A stretch of 35,526 bases of DNA, taken from NCBI RefSeq assembly GCF_947488985.1, contig NZ_CANLBV010000035.1:1-35526 (forward strand), read 5' to 3'. The stretch comes from an uncultured Vibrio sp. Its GTDB lineage: Bacteria; Pseudomonadota; Gammaproteobacteria; Enterobacterales; Vibrionaceae. Positions 27,145-35,344 of the stretch are shown here, one piece after another. Made by a program: the position numbers and the translations under genes. The notes below the pieces were generated by a model. It was not told the DNA's origin, made no database searches, and saw only the letters and a list, made by a program, of their open reading frames with translations. Position 1 is the stretch's first letter. Every line of letters begins with the position of its first letter.

Positions 27145-28290
27145 ATGAACCAAGCTACTACTGCAGCAGCGCCTATAACGAGCACTACTCGCTGGCTACG
27201 CTGGGCTAACTTGGCGTTCATGCTTTACCTACTATTACTTTCAGTATCAATGGTGGGGACAGGCTTCAAATGGGCAACAGGCGAACAAGCAAAGGTTCTT
27301 TTTGAATTTGCTTCACACCCTGTTGCCGGCTTAATGATTGGTTTGGTCGCCACAGCGCTGATTCAATCATCAAGTACTGTGACTTCAATTATCGTTGGTC
27401 TTGTGGCTGGCGGTTTACCTGTTGAGCTAGCCATTCCTATGGTCATGGGTGCCAATATTGGAACTACGGTAACTAATACACTGGTTAGCTTGGGTCACGT
27501 TCGTTGTAAAGATGAGTTTAAGCGTGCATTCGCCAGTGCAACGATTCACGACTTCTTTAACCTCTTAGCCGTTATTATCTTCCTGCCGCTTGAGATGGCG
27601 TTTGGTATTCTAGAGAAGATTTCTCATTGGTTGGTATCGCCGATGCTTGCTACAGGTGATATGAGCATGAAGGGTCTTAACTTCATCAAGCCAATCACTC
27701 AACCTGTCGTCAGTGCGATTAAAGAGCCTCTATCAACATTTGGCGACACTGTTGGCGGCATCATGCTTATCGTTCTTGGTATCGCGACTATCTTCGTAGC
27801 TATCACAGTAATGGGTAAGCTAATGAAGAGCCTAATGGTTGGCCGTGCTCGCGAGATTCTAAAGAACGCAATCGGTCGTGGCCCTATCCACGGTATCGCT
27901 TCTGGCTCTATCGTTACTATCCTTGTTCAGTCTTCTTCAACGACGACAAGCTTAATGGTTCCGCTAGTAGGTTCAGGTGTTCTTAAAGTACGTGATGTTT
28001 ACCCATTCACTCTGGGCGCAAACATCGGTACATGTATTACCGCGCTACTTGCTGCAACAGCTGTCTCTGGTGAGTTCGCCGTCTTTGCACTGCAAATTGC
28101 TCTTGTGCATTTAGTGTTCAACATCATGGCAACGGTATTCATTTTCGGTATCCCGTTCCTACGTGAACTACCAGTTAAAGCAGCTGACTTGATTTCAGAC
28201 ATGGCTGTGAAGAACAAAGCTGTAGTGGCTGGCTACCTTGTGGCATTATTCCTTGTATTGCCGGGTACCATCTTGTCTCTAACGGCTTAA
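27145..28290 (+). CDS. nptA: Na+/phosphate symporter NptA
   Basis: Inner-membrane sodium-dependent phosphate transporter of the NaPi-II (SLC34) type. The 381-aa protein contains the two inverted repeats that define the family, each with a QSSS motif: ALIQSSSTVTSIIVGLVAGG and ILVQSSSTTTSLMVPLVGSG. Each is followed by a GANIGT loop (VMGANIGTTVTNT, TLGANIGTCITA). About eight hydrophobic spans are visible. The start ATG has GGAGAAA upstream. It is a single-gene unit with a good terminator, divergent from nhaR. NptA of V. cholerae is the characterised relative I have in mind. Confidence 0.94.
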   Translation: MNQATTAAAPITSTTRWLRWANLAFMLYLLLLSVSMVGTGFKWATGEQAKVLFEFASHPVAGLMIGLVATALIQSSSTVTSIIVGLVAGGLPVELAIPMVMGANIGTTVTNTLVSLGHVRCKDEFKRAFASATIHDFFNLLAVIIFLPLEMAFGILEKISHWLVSPMLATGDMSMKGLNFIKPITQPVVSAIKEPLSTFGDTVGGIMLIVLGIATIFVAITVMGKLMKSLMVGRAREILKNAIGRGPIHGIASGSIVTILVQSSSTTTSLMVPLVGSGVLKVRDVYPFTLGANIGTCITALLAATAVSGEFAVFALQIALVHLVFNIMATVFIFGIPFLRELPVKAADLISDMAVKNKAVVAGYLVALFLVLPGTILSLTA

Positions 28291-28356
28291 TCGCTGAATC
28301 GGCTTATAGCTAAACCATTAGATAGCTAACCGTAAATAAAACACATCGCTTATAAC

Positions 28357-28390
28357 AAAGCCCGCAACCTATGGTTTGCGGGCTTTTTCT
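28357..28390 (+). terminator. rho-independent terminator after nptA
   Basis: AAAGCCCGCAA pairs with TTGCGGGCTTT around a short inner CC/GG pairing, followed by TTTTTC. It is a strong intrinsic terminator. Confidence 0.9.
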
Positions 28391-28403
28391 TTTCTGTACT
28401 GCA

Positions 28404-28491
28404 GATACGGGATGTGAGTGAACGAGTAGCGAGTAGCGAAGAGCCAGAAGCAGATTAGAGATACGGGTAAGCGAGTAGCGAAAAACACGAA
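28404..28491. repeat. left arm of an inverted repeat region, GAGTAGCGA-rich
   Basis: GATACGGG begins at 28404 and again at 28460, each followed by the core CGAGTAGCGA (once doubled as GAGTAGCGAGTAGCGA). The two units are 56 bp apart. Read on the minus strand, the arm is rich in ACTCGC, CCCGTATC and TCTAATC, the same words as the right arm at 28539-28651. Confidence 0.65.
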
Positions 28492-28538
28492 CTGTGATAG
28501 TCGTATTTGGTATATCGCCGGCTCAAATCTAGATATGT

Positions 28539-28651
28539 TTTTCGTATTCCTAATTTAATTTACTCGCTTCTACTCCTAGCTTTTCGTATCCCTAATCCCG
28601 TTTACTCGCATCTGCTCCTGATCTTCGCATCTCGAATCCCGGTTACTCGCC
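28539..28651. repeat. right arm: three tandem copies of a 41-42 bp repeat
   Basis: Copies begin TTCGTATTCC (28541), TTCGTATCCC (28583) and TTCGCATCTC (28624). Each then carries AAT, a variable CCCG, and TTACTCGC. Over the 27-bp core, copies 1 and 2 differ at five positions and copies 2 and 3 at four. The last copy is partial. The period of 42 is a multiple of three, which by chance opens a repetitive reading frame. Confidence 0.75.
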
Positions 28652-28667
28652 ACTATAATTTAGAGAC

Positions 28668-28693
28668 AAAAAAAGCTGCGCAGAGGCAGCCTT
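28668..28693 (-). terminator. rho-independent terminator after thyA
   Basis: On the minus strand AAAGGCTGC pairs with GCAGCTTT, one base bulged, followed by a long T-run. It ends the rppH-ptsP-lgt-thyA transcript. Confidence 0.82.
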
Positions 28694-28716
28694 TCAATCA
28701 AACAAAGTGGGTTAGA

Positions 28717-29568
28717 TTACACCGAGAATGGGTATTTAATCGCTTCGTGGCACTCGTAGCCTTCAACCCAAAAGTCATCCATCGTCACCCAAGTTTCCAA
28801 GTCTTCTAAAGACTTAATCTCTGGGTTGATATGAAACGTTGGTCTAGCGAGAGGCTCACGCTTTAATTGGATATCACGCATTGGTGCCAGTTGATCTTCA
28901 TAGATATGAGCATTCACCAACTTATGGTAAGCCACCCCCGCTTTTTTACCCGTGATTTGCGCCATGACTGCAAGGAATACATACACTTGAACCATATTGA
29001 AGTTTAAACCTAATGGAACATCACAAGAGCGCTGAGTGCTGTTGAGATACAAGGTATCGCCAAGCAGAGAGAAATGATGGCTGTACATACAAGGACGTAA
29101 ACACCCCATGTGGAACTCGCCTGGGTTGTAGAAGTTTAAGATCTCACCACGGTCATCAATACCGTTCGTTAGATCATCAACAATCTTCTTCAGTTGGTCG
29201 ATATGACCGCCATCAGGCTTTGCCCATGCACGACCTTGAACACCATAAACACGGCCCATGTCATCTTCACCCTTGCGGTAAGGGTTATTCAACCATGCTT
29301 CGTTCAGGTTCGAGTTCGCATCCCAAGTTTTGGTGCCTAGCTTGCGGAAGTCTTCCGCATTATCGTAACCACGGATATAGCCAAGTAGCTCTGCAACGGC
29401 GGCTTTCCAAAAACTTTTACGCGTTGTGACCAATGGGAATTGGTTATGACCAACATCATATTCAAGGTCCGCATTGATCACGGTGAGGCAGCGCTTACCT
29501 GTGCGTTCATTTTCAATCCAGGTTCCATTATCAACGATACGCTGACAGAGGTCTAAATACTGTTTCAC
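28717..29568 (-). CDS. thyA: thymidylate synthase
   Basis: Methylates dUMP to dTMP using methylene-tetrahydrofolate. The 283-aa protein has the catalytic Cys160 in LRPCMYSH, the dUMP-binding [12 protein letters not shown] and the [13 protein letters not shown] block. It has the length of Vibrio ThyA, longer than the 264 aa of E. coli because of an insert near residues 85-110 ([19 protein letters not shown]). It is the last gene of the cluster, nine bases after lgt, an arrangement also seen in Enterobacteria. Confidence 0.97.
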   Translation of the reverse strand: MKQYLDLCQRIVDNGTWIENERTGKRCLTVINADLEYDVGHNQFPLVTTRKSFWKAAVAELLGYIRGYDNAEDFRKLGTKTWDANSNLNEAWLNNPYRKGEDDMGRVYGVQGRAWAKPDGGHIDQLKKIVDDLTNGIDDRGEILNFYNPGEFHMGCLRPCMYSHHFSLLGDTLYLNSTQRSCDVPLGLNFNMVQVYVFLAVMAQITGKKAGVAYHKLVNAHIYEDQLAPMRDIQLKREPLARPTFHINPEIKSLEDLETWVTMDDFWVEGYECHEAIKYPFSV

Positions 29569-29577
29569 ACCAATTCC

Positions 29578-30399
29578 TTACTTCGTTTGTTGTGGTAATT
29601 CGTCTTTGTAGTGGCCGCGCTTATATGCCCACACTACCATCAGCACACCGATGATAACCATTGGCAGTGACAGGATTTGTCCCATAGAGATAAACCCACC
29701 GAACAGACCTAGGTGGGCATCAGGCTCACGTACGTACTCGACTAAGAAGCGGAATCCGCCATACCCTGCGAGGAATAATCCAGATACAGAACCAAGAGGG
29801 CGAGGTTTTTTGATAAACCAGTTTAAGATAAAGAACAGTACAATGCCTTCCAGCGCCATTTCATAAAGCTGAGACGGGTGACGAGGCAACGGGCCACCAT
29901 TCGGGAATACGACCCCCCAAGGCACATCAGTCACACGTCCCCAAAGCTCACTGTTCATGAAGTTACCTAAACGCCCCATACCTAAACCGAACGGAACCAA
30001 GGGAGCAATCATGTCGGCGACGCCAAAGAAGGTACGACCATTCTTTTTGGCGTACCAGAACATTGCAGTAATCACACCAAGTAAACCACCGTGGAAAGAC
30101 ATACCGCCGGTCCATACTTTAAAGAGATAAAGCGGGTCAGCAAGGAACAGATCAAAATTATAGAACAGCACATAGCCTATACGCCCCCCCAGCACCACAC
30201 CTAGAAAGCCAGCAAACAATAAGTCTGAGACTTGCTCTCGGGTCCAACCACTACCGGGCTGATCAGCTCGACGATTCGCCAACCAAAGGGCAAAAATAAA
30301 ACCGACGAGGTACATTAGGCCGTACCAACGAACTGAGATTGGTCCTAGTTCAACAAGAACAGGATCGATACTTGGGAATTCGATAAAACCCTGAGACAT
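29578..30399 (-). CDS. lgt: prolipoprotein diacylglyceryl transferase
   Basis: Inner-membrane enzyme that attaches diacylglycerol to the lipobox Cys, the first step of lipoprotein maturation (LspA, also in this window, is the second). At 273 aa it has about seven spans. Key residues are present: H103 in GGMSFHGG and R143 in the signature [14 protein letters not shown], the same numbers as in E. coli Lgt. The C-terminus has the usual HPSQLYE and [12 protein letters not shown] motifs. It lies between a TSUP permease gene (57-bp gap) and thyA (9-bp gap), so co-transcription is very likely. Confidence 0.97.
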   Translation of the reverse strand: MSQGFIEFPSIDPVLVELGPISVRWYGLMYLVGFIFALWLANRRADQPGSGWTREQVSDLLFAGFLGVVLGGRIGYVLFYNFDLFLADPLYLFKVWTGGMSFHGGLLGVITAMFWYAKKNGRTFFGVADMIAPLVPFGLGMGRLGNFMNSELWGRVTDVPWGVVFPNGGPLPRHPSQLYEMALEGIVLFFILNWFIKKPRPLGSVSGLFLAGYGGFRFLVEYVREPDAHLGLFGGFISMGQILSLPMVIIGVLMVVWAYKRGHYKDELPQQTK

Positions 30400-30456
30400 A
30401 CTTGGCTCTCTATCTAAATTAAATAACGGTTAACTCAATAGCTAACAGAAAACACA

Positions 30457-31248
30457 CTACAGCAGCATCGTAGCTGCTATAAACACTAAAAATACCGCAA
30501 AGAATTTCTTGAGTACGGGGGTTGGCAGCTGAGTGGCCAGTTTTGCTCCCACTCGTGTCGTCAGCACGGAAGTACAAGATATTGCCACTAACGCAGGCAG
30601 ATAAACATAGCCTAAGCTATACGCAGGCAGGTCTTCAACGGCAGAACCATGCCAAATGAATCCCAACATACCCGAAATCGCAATAACACAACCACACACC
30701 GAGGATGAACCGACGGCCTTACGCATTTCTACGCCATGCTGGCTAAGAAAAGGCACCGATAACGACCCACCTCCTACCCCCGCTAAGCTTGAGACCAAAC
30801 CAATACCACCACCGTATAACATGGTCTTCGTTGAGCCCGGCATGGCTTTTTGACTCTTAGAGCGAATCGACAACAGCATTTGCAACCCCAACATTAACAC
30901 GATGACACCAAATACTTTTGGCAGATATTGAGCCGGGATCACATCGGCGACAAAAGCCCCGAGGAAACCGCCAATCACTACTCCGGGAATTAGCCACTTA
31001 ACAACAAAGATTTCTACATTACCCAATTTTAAATGGTTAATCGCAGACGATCCTGAAGTAACAATGATGGTTGATAGCGAAGTCGCCAATGCCATTTGCA
31101 TAGCAAACTCTTGAGGGATGCCCGCTTTAGGCAGCAAAAAAAGTAAGGCAGGAACCACCAGTAAACCACCGCCAATGCCCAGCAAGCCCGCTAAAACACC
31201 AACAACAGCCCCAAGACCTGCTAACAAGCCTATTAGTTCATATGGCAT
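30457..31248 (-). CDS. TSUP (TauE/SafE) family permease
   Basis: A 263-aa membrane protein with about eight spans. It has two related halves, each opening with a glycine-rich loop (GVLAGLLGIGGGLLVVPAL and GLVSSLAGVGGGSLSVPFL), the hallmark of the TauE/SafE/TSUP anion-permease family. Substrates in this family include sulfite, sulfoacetate and other organosulfur anions; nothing here tells which. It lies eight bases after ptsP and 57 bp before lgt on the same strand, inside an otherwise conserved operon. No sulfur-metabolism genes are nearby, so function stays open. Confidence 0.9.
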   Translation of the reverse strand: MPYELIGLLAGLGAVVGVLAGLLGIGGGLLVVPALLFLLPKAGIPQEFAMQMALATSLSTIIVTSGSSAINHLKLGNVEIFVVKWLIPGVVIGGFLGAFVADVIPAQYLPKVFGVIVLMLGLQMLLSIRSKSQKAMPGSTKTMLYGGGIGLVSSLAGVGGGSLSVPFLSQHGVEMRKAVGSSSVCGCVIAISGMLGFIWHGSAVEDLPAYSLGYVYLPALVAISCTSVLTTRVGAKLATQLPTPVLKKFFAVFLVFIAATMLL

Positions 31249-31256
31249 GTTTAATC

Positions 31257-33506
31257 CTATTTCTTACCAGCTCGTATGAAGCCAGTAAAACCATGCTCTT
31301 CAAAATAATTGAGCATCATACTATAGATGTCACCACCATATGATTTTGAAAGTGCGCTATTTGCTAAATCCTGCAATTCACACAGGCTAGACTGACGGAT
31401 CAAGTACTTTACTCGCGCTACATTTGAGGTATTCATACTTAACGTTTCATACCCTAGCCCGATCAGCAGCAGTGCGCCCATCGGATCACCAGCGAGCTCA
31501 CCACAAATGCAGACCGGCAATTGATGCTGCTGACATATATCATGAATTTGCTTCAATGCCATGATCACCGCAGGGTGCATGGATTCATAGACATCAGAGA
31601 CGCGGGAATTGTTCCTATCAACGGCCAATAAATATTGGGTTAAGTCATTGGTGCCTACTGAAACAAAATCGACCTTATGCGCGATTAGCGGTAGCAGATA
31701 AAGCATTGACGGCACTTCAATCATGATACCAATCCGAGGCATCCGTACCCGGGGATCGAGCTCACGTACTTCATCGTAAGCTTGCTCAATAAGCTGAATG
31801 GCATCGTCTAACTCTTGAGCACCAGAAATCATCGGCAGTAAGATACTCAAATTCTGGCTATCACAGCTTGCACGCAGCATTGCACGCAGTTGAATAATAA
31901 AGATATCAGGATGATCGAGCGTAAAGCGAATACCACGCCAACCAAGGAATGGATTGTCCTCTTCGATAGGGAAATAAGGCAATGCCTTGTCACCACCGAT
32001 ATCGAGCGTACGCATCACCACTTGCTTCTTAGGATAACTTGCCAGCACAGAACGATACTGTTTGAATTGTTCGTCCTCTGACGGAAACCTTTGTTGCAAC
32101 AAGAAAGAAATTTCCGTTCGGTACAGCCCGACTCCATCTACTCCTTGATTGATCGATATGTTGGTGTCAGCGCTCAAGCCAGCATTAAGCAGGATCTCAA
32201 TCTGCTGGTTGTCTTGCGTCTTAGCGGGTAAGTATAACTCTCGGTTGACCATCGAGGAGAGCTCGCTCTCTTCTAGTACCAATCCTTGATATTCAACGAG
32301 TAAACCCTGAGTCGGCTCAATAAAGATCTCACCGCTATAGCCATCAACAATCGCTTGTTTACCATTGGCCTGAGCGAGATTTATACTCACTCCCATCACA
32401 GAAGGAATACCCAAAGCACGAGATAAGATCGCGGCGTGAGAGTTGGCTGCCCCTTCCAATGAAATCACAGCCAACAACTTTTCTTTAGGAATCGATGCCA
32501 ATACAGAGGCCGTTAACTCACGAACGACCAGGATAATCGGCTTATCTAACGTGCGGAGTTCATGTTCAGAATTATGGAGGAAATAGAGCAGCCTTTGCCC
32601 AAGCTCGCGGATGTCTTGTGCTCTCTCACGAAGATACACATCTGACATACGAGCAAAACGGTTGGAGTAGCTCTCAACAACCTGTCTTAATGCCCAATCG
32701 GCTTTGTCACCTTTTTGGATCTGACTCTTAAGATCCTTACGTAGCATCGGGTCATTGAGCAAATGAGTAAACAGATCAAATATCGCTAACGCATCTTTAT
32801 TGATTTCGCTGTCCAAGCGCTTTCGCATACGCTTAAAATCATTGAGTGCATTTTCGACGGCCACCGCCAATAGCTCGTGCTCTCTTTCTACATCGAGGGT
32901 CGATGCAGGATACACATCTGTTAAGTCCGGCTGGGTGTTGTCCCACCACAGATCGCCAATCGCTACACCCGATGATGCAGGAATACCTTTGGTCGCTGGC
33001 AGCTTTTGTTGCTCAAGTAACCAATGGCCTTGAGTTTGGGCATGCGCGACAATAACCGCAAGCTGGGCTGAGAGCGTAACTAGAAAAGACTCTTCCATCT
33101 CGCTGAATAAACGAGGGGACTTTTGCTGAATAACCAACACACCAAGCACTTGCTTGCGATGGATAATTGGCGTACCAAGAAAAGAGTGATAGATATTTTC
33201 TCCAAGCTCTGGAAAAAATTTATAAGCAGGATGCTTAGATGCCTGTGCAAGGTTGATGGGTTCTGCACTTCTTTTGACAAGACCAACCAGGCCTTCATCA
33301 AAGCCAATGTGGATACTATTGCCTTTAAAGATAAGACCTTGAGTTGCCATCAACTCAAGGCGCTGCATATCATTATTGGCTAAATACACGGTGCAGCATT
33401 CCGTCTGCATCGCATTGCATGTCTCTTTCACCAAAATATCTAGAGCTGTCGACACATCTTCAACTCTTGATACGTGTTCAACTATTTCCCTTAGTTGACT
33501 GAGCAT
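31257..33506 (-). CDS. ptsP: phosphoenolpyruvate-protein phosphotransferase, nitrogen PTS Enzyme I
   Basis: First enzyme of the PTS-Ntr phosphorelay, passing phosphate from PEP to NPr and EIIA-Ntr in the cytosol. At 749 aa it has an N-terminal GAF domain (about 10-160, with ECCTVYLA and GLVGLVKR), which senses glutamine and 2-oxoglutarate in E. coli. Then follow the Enzyme I N-terminal part, the phosphohistidine site GAANSHAAILSRALGIP (His357), and the PEP-binding barrel with GVGLYRTEISFL, FLGWRGIR and the active Cys668 in CICGELAGDP. It starts two bases after rppH, so translation is probably coupled. Confidence 0.97.
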   Translation of the reverse strand: MLSQLREIVEHVSRVEDVSTALDILVKETCNAMQTECCTVYLANNDMQRLELMATQGLIFKGNSIHIGFDEGLVGLVKRSAEPINLAQASKHPAYKFFPELGENIYHSFLGTPIIHRKQVLGVLVIQQKSPRLFSEMEESFLVTLSAQLAVIVAHAQTQGHWLLEQQKLPATKGIPASSGVAIGDLWWDNTQPDLTDVYPASTLDVEREHELLAVAVENALNDFKRMRKRLDSEINKDALAIFDLFTHLLNDPMLRKDLKSQIQKGDKADWALRQVVESYSNRFARMSDVYLRERAQDIRELGQRLLYFLHNSEHELRTLDKPIILVVRELTASVLASIPKEKLLAVISLEGAANSHAAILSRALGIPSVMGVSINLAQANGKQAIVDGYSGEIFIEPTQGLLVEYQGLVLEESELSSMVNRELYLPAKTQDNQQIEILLNAGLSADTNISINQGVDGVGLYRTEISFLLQQRFPSEDEQFKQYRSVLASYPKKQVVMRTLDIGGDKALPYFPIEEDNPFLGWRGIRFTLDHPDIFIIQLRAMLRASCDSQNLSILLPMISGAQELDDAIQLIEQAYDEVRELDPRVRMPRIGIMIEVPSMLYLLPLIAHKVDFVSVGTNDLTQYLLAVDRNNSRVSDVYESMHPAVIMALKQIHDICQQHQLPVCICGELAGDPMGALLLIGLGYETLSMNTSNVARVKYLIRQSSLCELQDLANSALSKSYGGDIYSMMLNYFEEHGFTGFIRAGKK

Positions 33507-33508
33507 GC

Positions 33509-34027
33509 TTAACCTCTACGCAATTTGCGTTTTCCTTTTGTTTTTCGCTCTTTAAACGGCATCGCCATAGAAGCGAACTCTTTCATCGCTCGACGGTAAA
33601 CATCACGCTTAAAAGAAACTACTTGTCGAACTGGGTACCAGTAACTCACCCAACGCCAACCATCAAATTCAGGTGTACTTCCACGCTGCATATTGATACG
33701 CGATTCATCGCAATCTAAGCGCAAAAGAAACCACTTCTGTTTTTGTCCAATACAGACAGGTTTAGAATCCCACCGAACCAGCCGTTTAGGTAGCTTATAG
33801 CGTAACCAATGACGACTTGCCGCAACGATCTTTACATCCTTTTTAGTAAGGCCAACCTCTTCATATAACTCGCGGTACATTGCCTGTTCCGGAGTTTCAC
33901 CTTCATCGATTCCCCCTTGAGGGAATTGCCATGAATGTTGCCCGTATCGTTTAGCCCAGAAGACCTGACCATGGTTGTTACAGATTACAATACCAACATT
34001 TAATCGGTAACCATCGCCATCTATCAC
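33509..34027 (-). CDS. rppH: RNA pyrophosphohydrolase
   Basis: Nudix hydrolase that converts 5'-triphosphate mRNA ends to monophosphate and so triggers RNase E decay. The 172-aa protein contains the complete Nudix box [23 protein letters not shown] (about 39-61, cited in pieces: [16 protein letters not shown]) and the early WQFPQGG. The C-terminus is short and basic. The start codon is GTG at 34027, with AGAGG seven bases upstream. It is the first gene of rppH-ptsP-TSUP-lgt-thyA, so the promoter must lie in the AT-rich gap to its right, where consensus DnaA boxes are clustered. Confidence 0.96.
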   Translation of the reverse strand: MIDGDGYRLNVGIVICNNHGQVFWAKRYGQHSWQFPQGGIDEGETPEQAMYRELYEEVGLTKKDVKIVAASRHWLRYKLPKRLVRWDSKPVCIGQKQKWFLLRLDCDESRINMQRGSTPEFDGWRWVSYWYPVRQVVSFKRDVYRRAMKEFASMAMPFKERKTKGKRKLRRG

Positions 34028-34645
34028 TGGCTAACCTCTAGTCTAATTTTTTAATTACTCTGATTTTTCCACATATCCCCAATAGGAGCAAACTTAGTGG
34101 CGTGATAAACACTATATTTATGAATATTATCTAATAATATGAAGGCGTTTCGCTCAATTCCTAGTTACCCACATAAGAATGAGACATAGACCTCATTTAT
34201 TCACCTTTTCTGTGAATAACTATGTGAAGAATTGCTAATAATCGTTTCTCTTAATCCATAGATTCATCAACACTCAAAATCACAACCGAGAAAAATAAAA
34301 ATAAAAACCAATAAAAACAGATATATAAACCAAACAAACCTCATTTTATAAACAGAACCAGAGTCAAAGATCTTTCAAAAAAAACACATGATTAAATATC
34401 AACCACTCCGGTGTTTATCCACACGAGCAAGTGAAACACTCACTTTGAAGACGATTTAGCAAGCATTTTATTTACCATAAACCCCTGTTTATTTATACAT
34501 TAAATTAATCTTTCAATTATTTCCCTTCATCTCCTGTGGATAACCCTATTTTTGATCTCTAACCTAATGAGGTGATCATTTCTTAATCAGTCGTCAAATG
34601 ATGATAACTTCTGGTAAAATTGTTTTTTTAAACACGCCTTTGATT
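34028..34645. other. 618-bp AT-rich non-coding gap between rppH and mutH
   Basis: This is the longest gap in the window. It must contain divergent promoters for the rppH cluster (-) and mutH (+). It is A/T-rich, with A-tracts at 34290-34320 and 34376-34384, and holds the DnaA-box cluster listed separately. I saw no ORF, tRNA or terminator hairpin I would defend. Confidence 0.7.
34065..34543. promoter_or_regulatory. cluster of DnaA boxes in the rppH-mutH gap
   Basis: Four matches to TTWTNCACA: TTTTCCACA at 34065-34073 (+), TTATTCACA at 34211-34219 (-), TTATCCACA at 34415-34423 (+) and TTATCCACA at 34535-34543 (-). One-mismatch copies lie at 34165-34173 (TTACCCACA), 34197-34205 (TTATTCACC) and 34224-34232 (-). 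The pair at 34198-34219 forms an 8-bp inverted repeat TTATTCAC/GTGAATAA. The surrounding DNA is AT-rich and non-coding. Confidence 0.65.
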
Positions 34646-35311
34646 ATGAAACCAGAACCACAAACACAACAAGAGCTACTTAACAGAGCATATGCCATTG
34701 CCGGAATGACCTTCAAAGAGCTCGCCGAAGAAGCCGAGATGGTGGTGCCAAACGACCTCAAGCGAGATAAAGGCTGGGTTGGGCAACTGTTGGAATGGCA
34801 CTTAGGCGCACCTGCGGGCAGTAAACCGGAGCAAGATTTTGCCAAACTCGGTATCGAGCTAAAAAGCATTCCGATTGGGTATTCTGGCAAGCCACTCGAA
34901 ACCACCTTTGTTTGTGTCGCTCCGTTAATGGGTGTGCAAGGCATAACTTGGGAAACCAGCCACGTCAGAAATAAGCTGTCTAAAGTGTTATGGATCCCTG
35001 TCGAGGGAGAAAGAGAGCTCCCATTATCAGAAAGGCGTGTTGGATCACCGCTACTGTGGACGCCAAGCGCTGCTGAAAATGAAATCCTAAAAAGAGATTG
35101 GGAAGAGCTGATGGAGCTGATCGTATTGGGCAATGTTGAACAGATAACAGCGAGACACGGCGAAGCGTTACATTTACGCCCTAAAGCTGCCAACAGTCGC
35201 GTATTAACAGAAGCTTATGGTGCTAGTGGTAAACCGATCAAAACCAAGCCGCGAGGTTTCTATCTACGAACTCAATTCACCCACAAATTGCTGACTGACC
35301 ACTACGCATAG
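34646..35311 (+). CDS. mutH: DNA mismatch repair endonuclease MutH
   Basis: Nicks the unmethylated strand at hemimethylated GATC when activated by MutS-MutL. The type II restriction-like core is intact: the catalytic Asp in [12 protein letters not shown] with the following E-x-K (ELK), then [32 protein letters not shown] and [14 protein letters not shown] prefer the ATG at 34646 (221 aa, starting [12 protein letters not shown]) to the in-frame ATG at 34598, whose extra 16 residues do not look like MutH. Neither has a strong ribosome-binding site. It is divergent from rppH across the DnaA-box-rich gap, and an IS element end lies 34 bp past the stop. Confidence 0.95.
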   Translation: MKPEPQTQQELLNRAYAIAGMTFKELAEEAEMVVPNDLKRDKGWVGQLLEWHLGAPAGSKPEQDFAKLGIELKSIPIGYSGKPLETTFVCVAPLMGVQGITWETSHVRNKLSKVLWIPVEGERELPLSERRVGSPLLWTPSAAENEILKRDWEELMELIVLGNVEQITARHGEALHLRPKAANSRVLTEAYGASGKPIKTKPRGFYLRTQFTHKLLTDHYA

Positions 35312-35344
35312 ATCTTTATTACTACATCGACATACTAACTATCC

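Noticed and set aside
28507..28809. A 100-codon plus-strand frame with repeated FRIPN-YS-LLL peptides
   Set aside because: The repeats come from the 42-bp DNA tandem repeat, whose period is a multiple of three, and the frame runs antisense into thyA.
34594..35193. A 199-codon minus-strand frame
   Set aside because: It is the shadow of mutH, whose catalytic motifs are certain.
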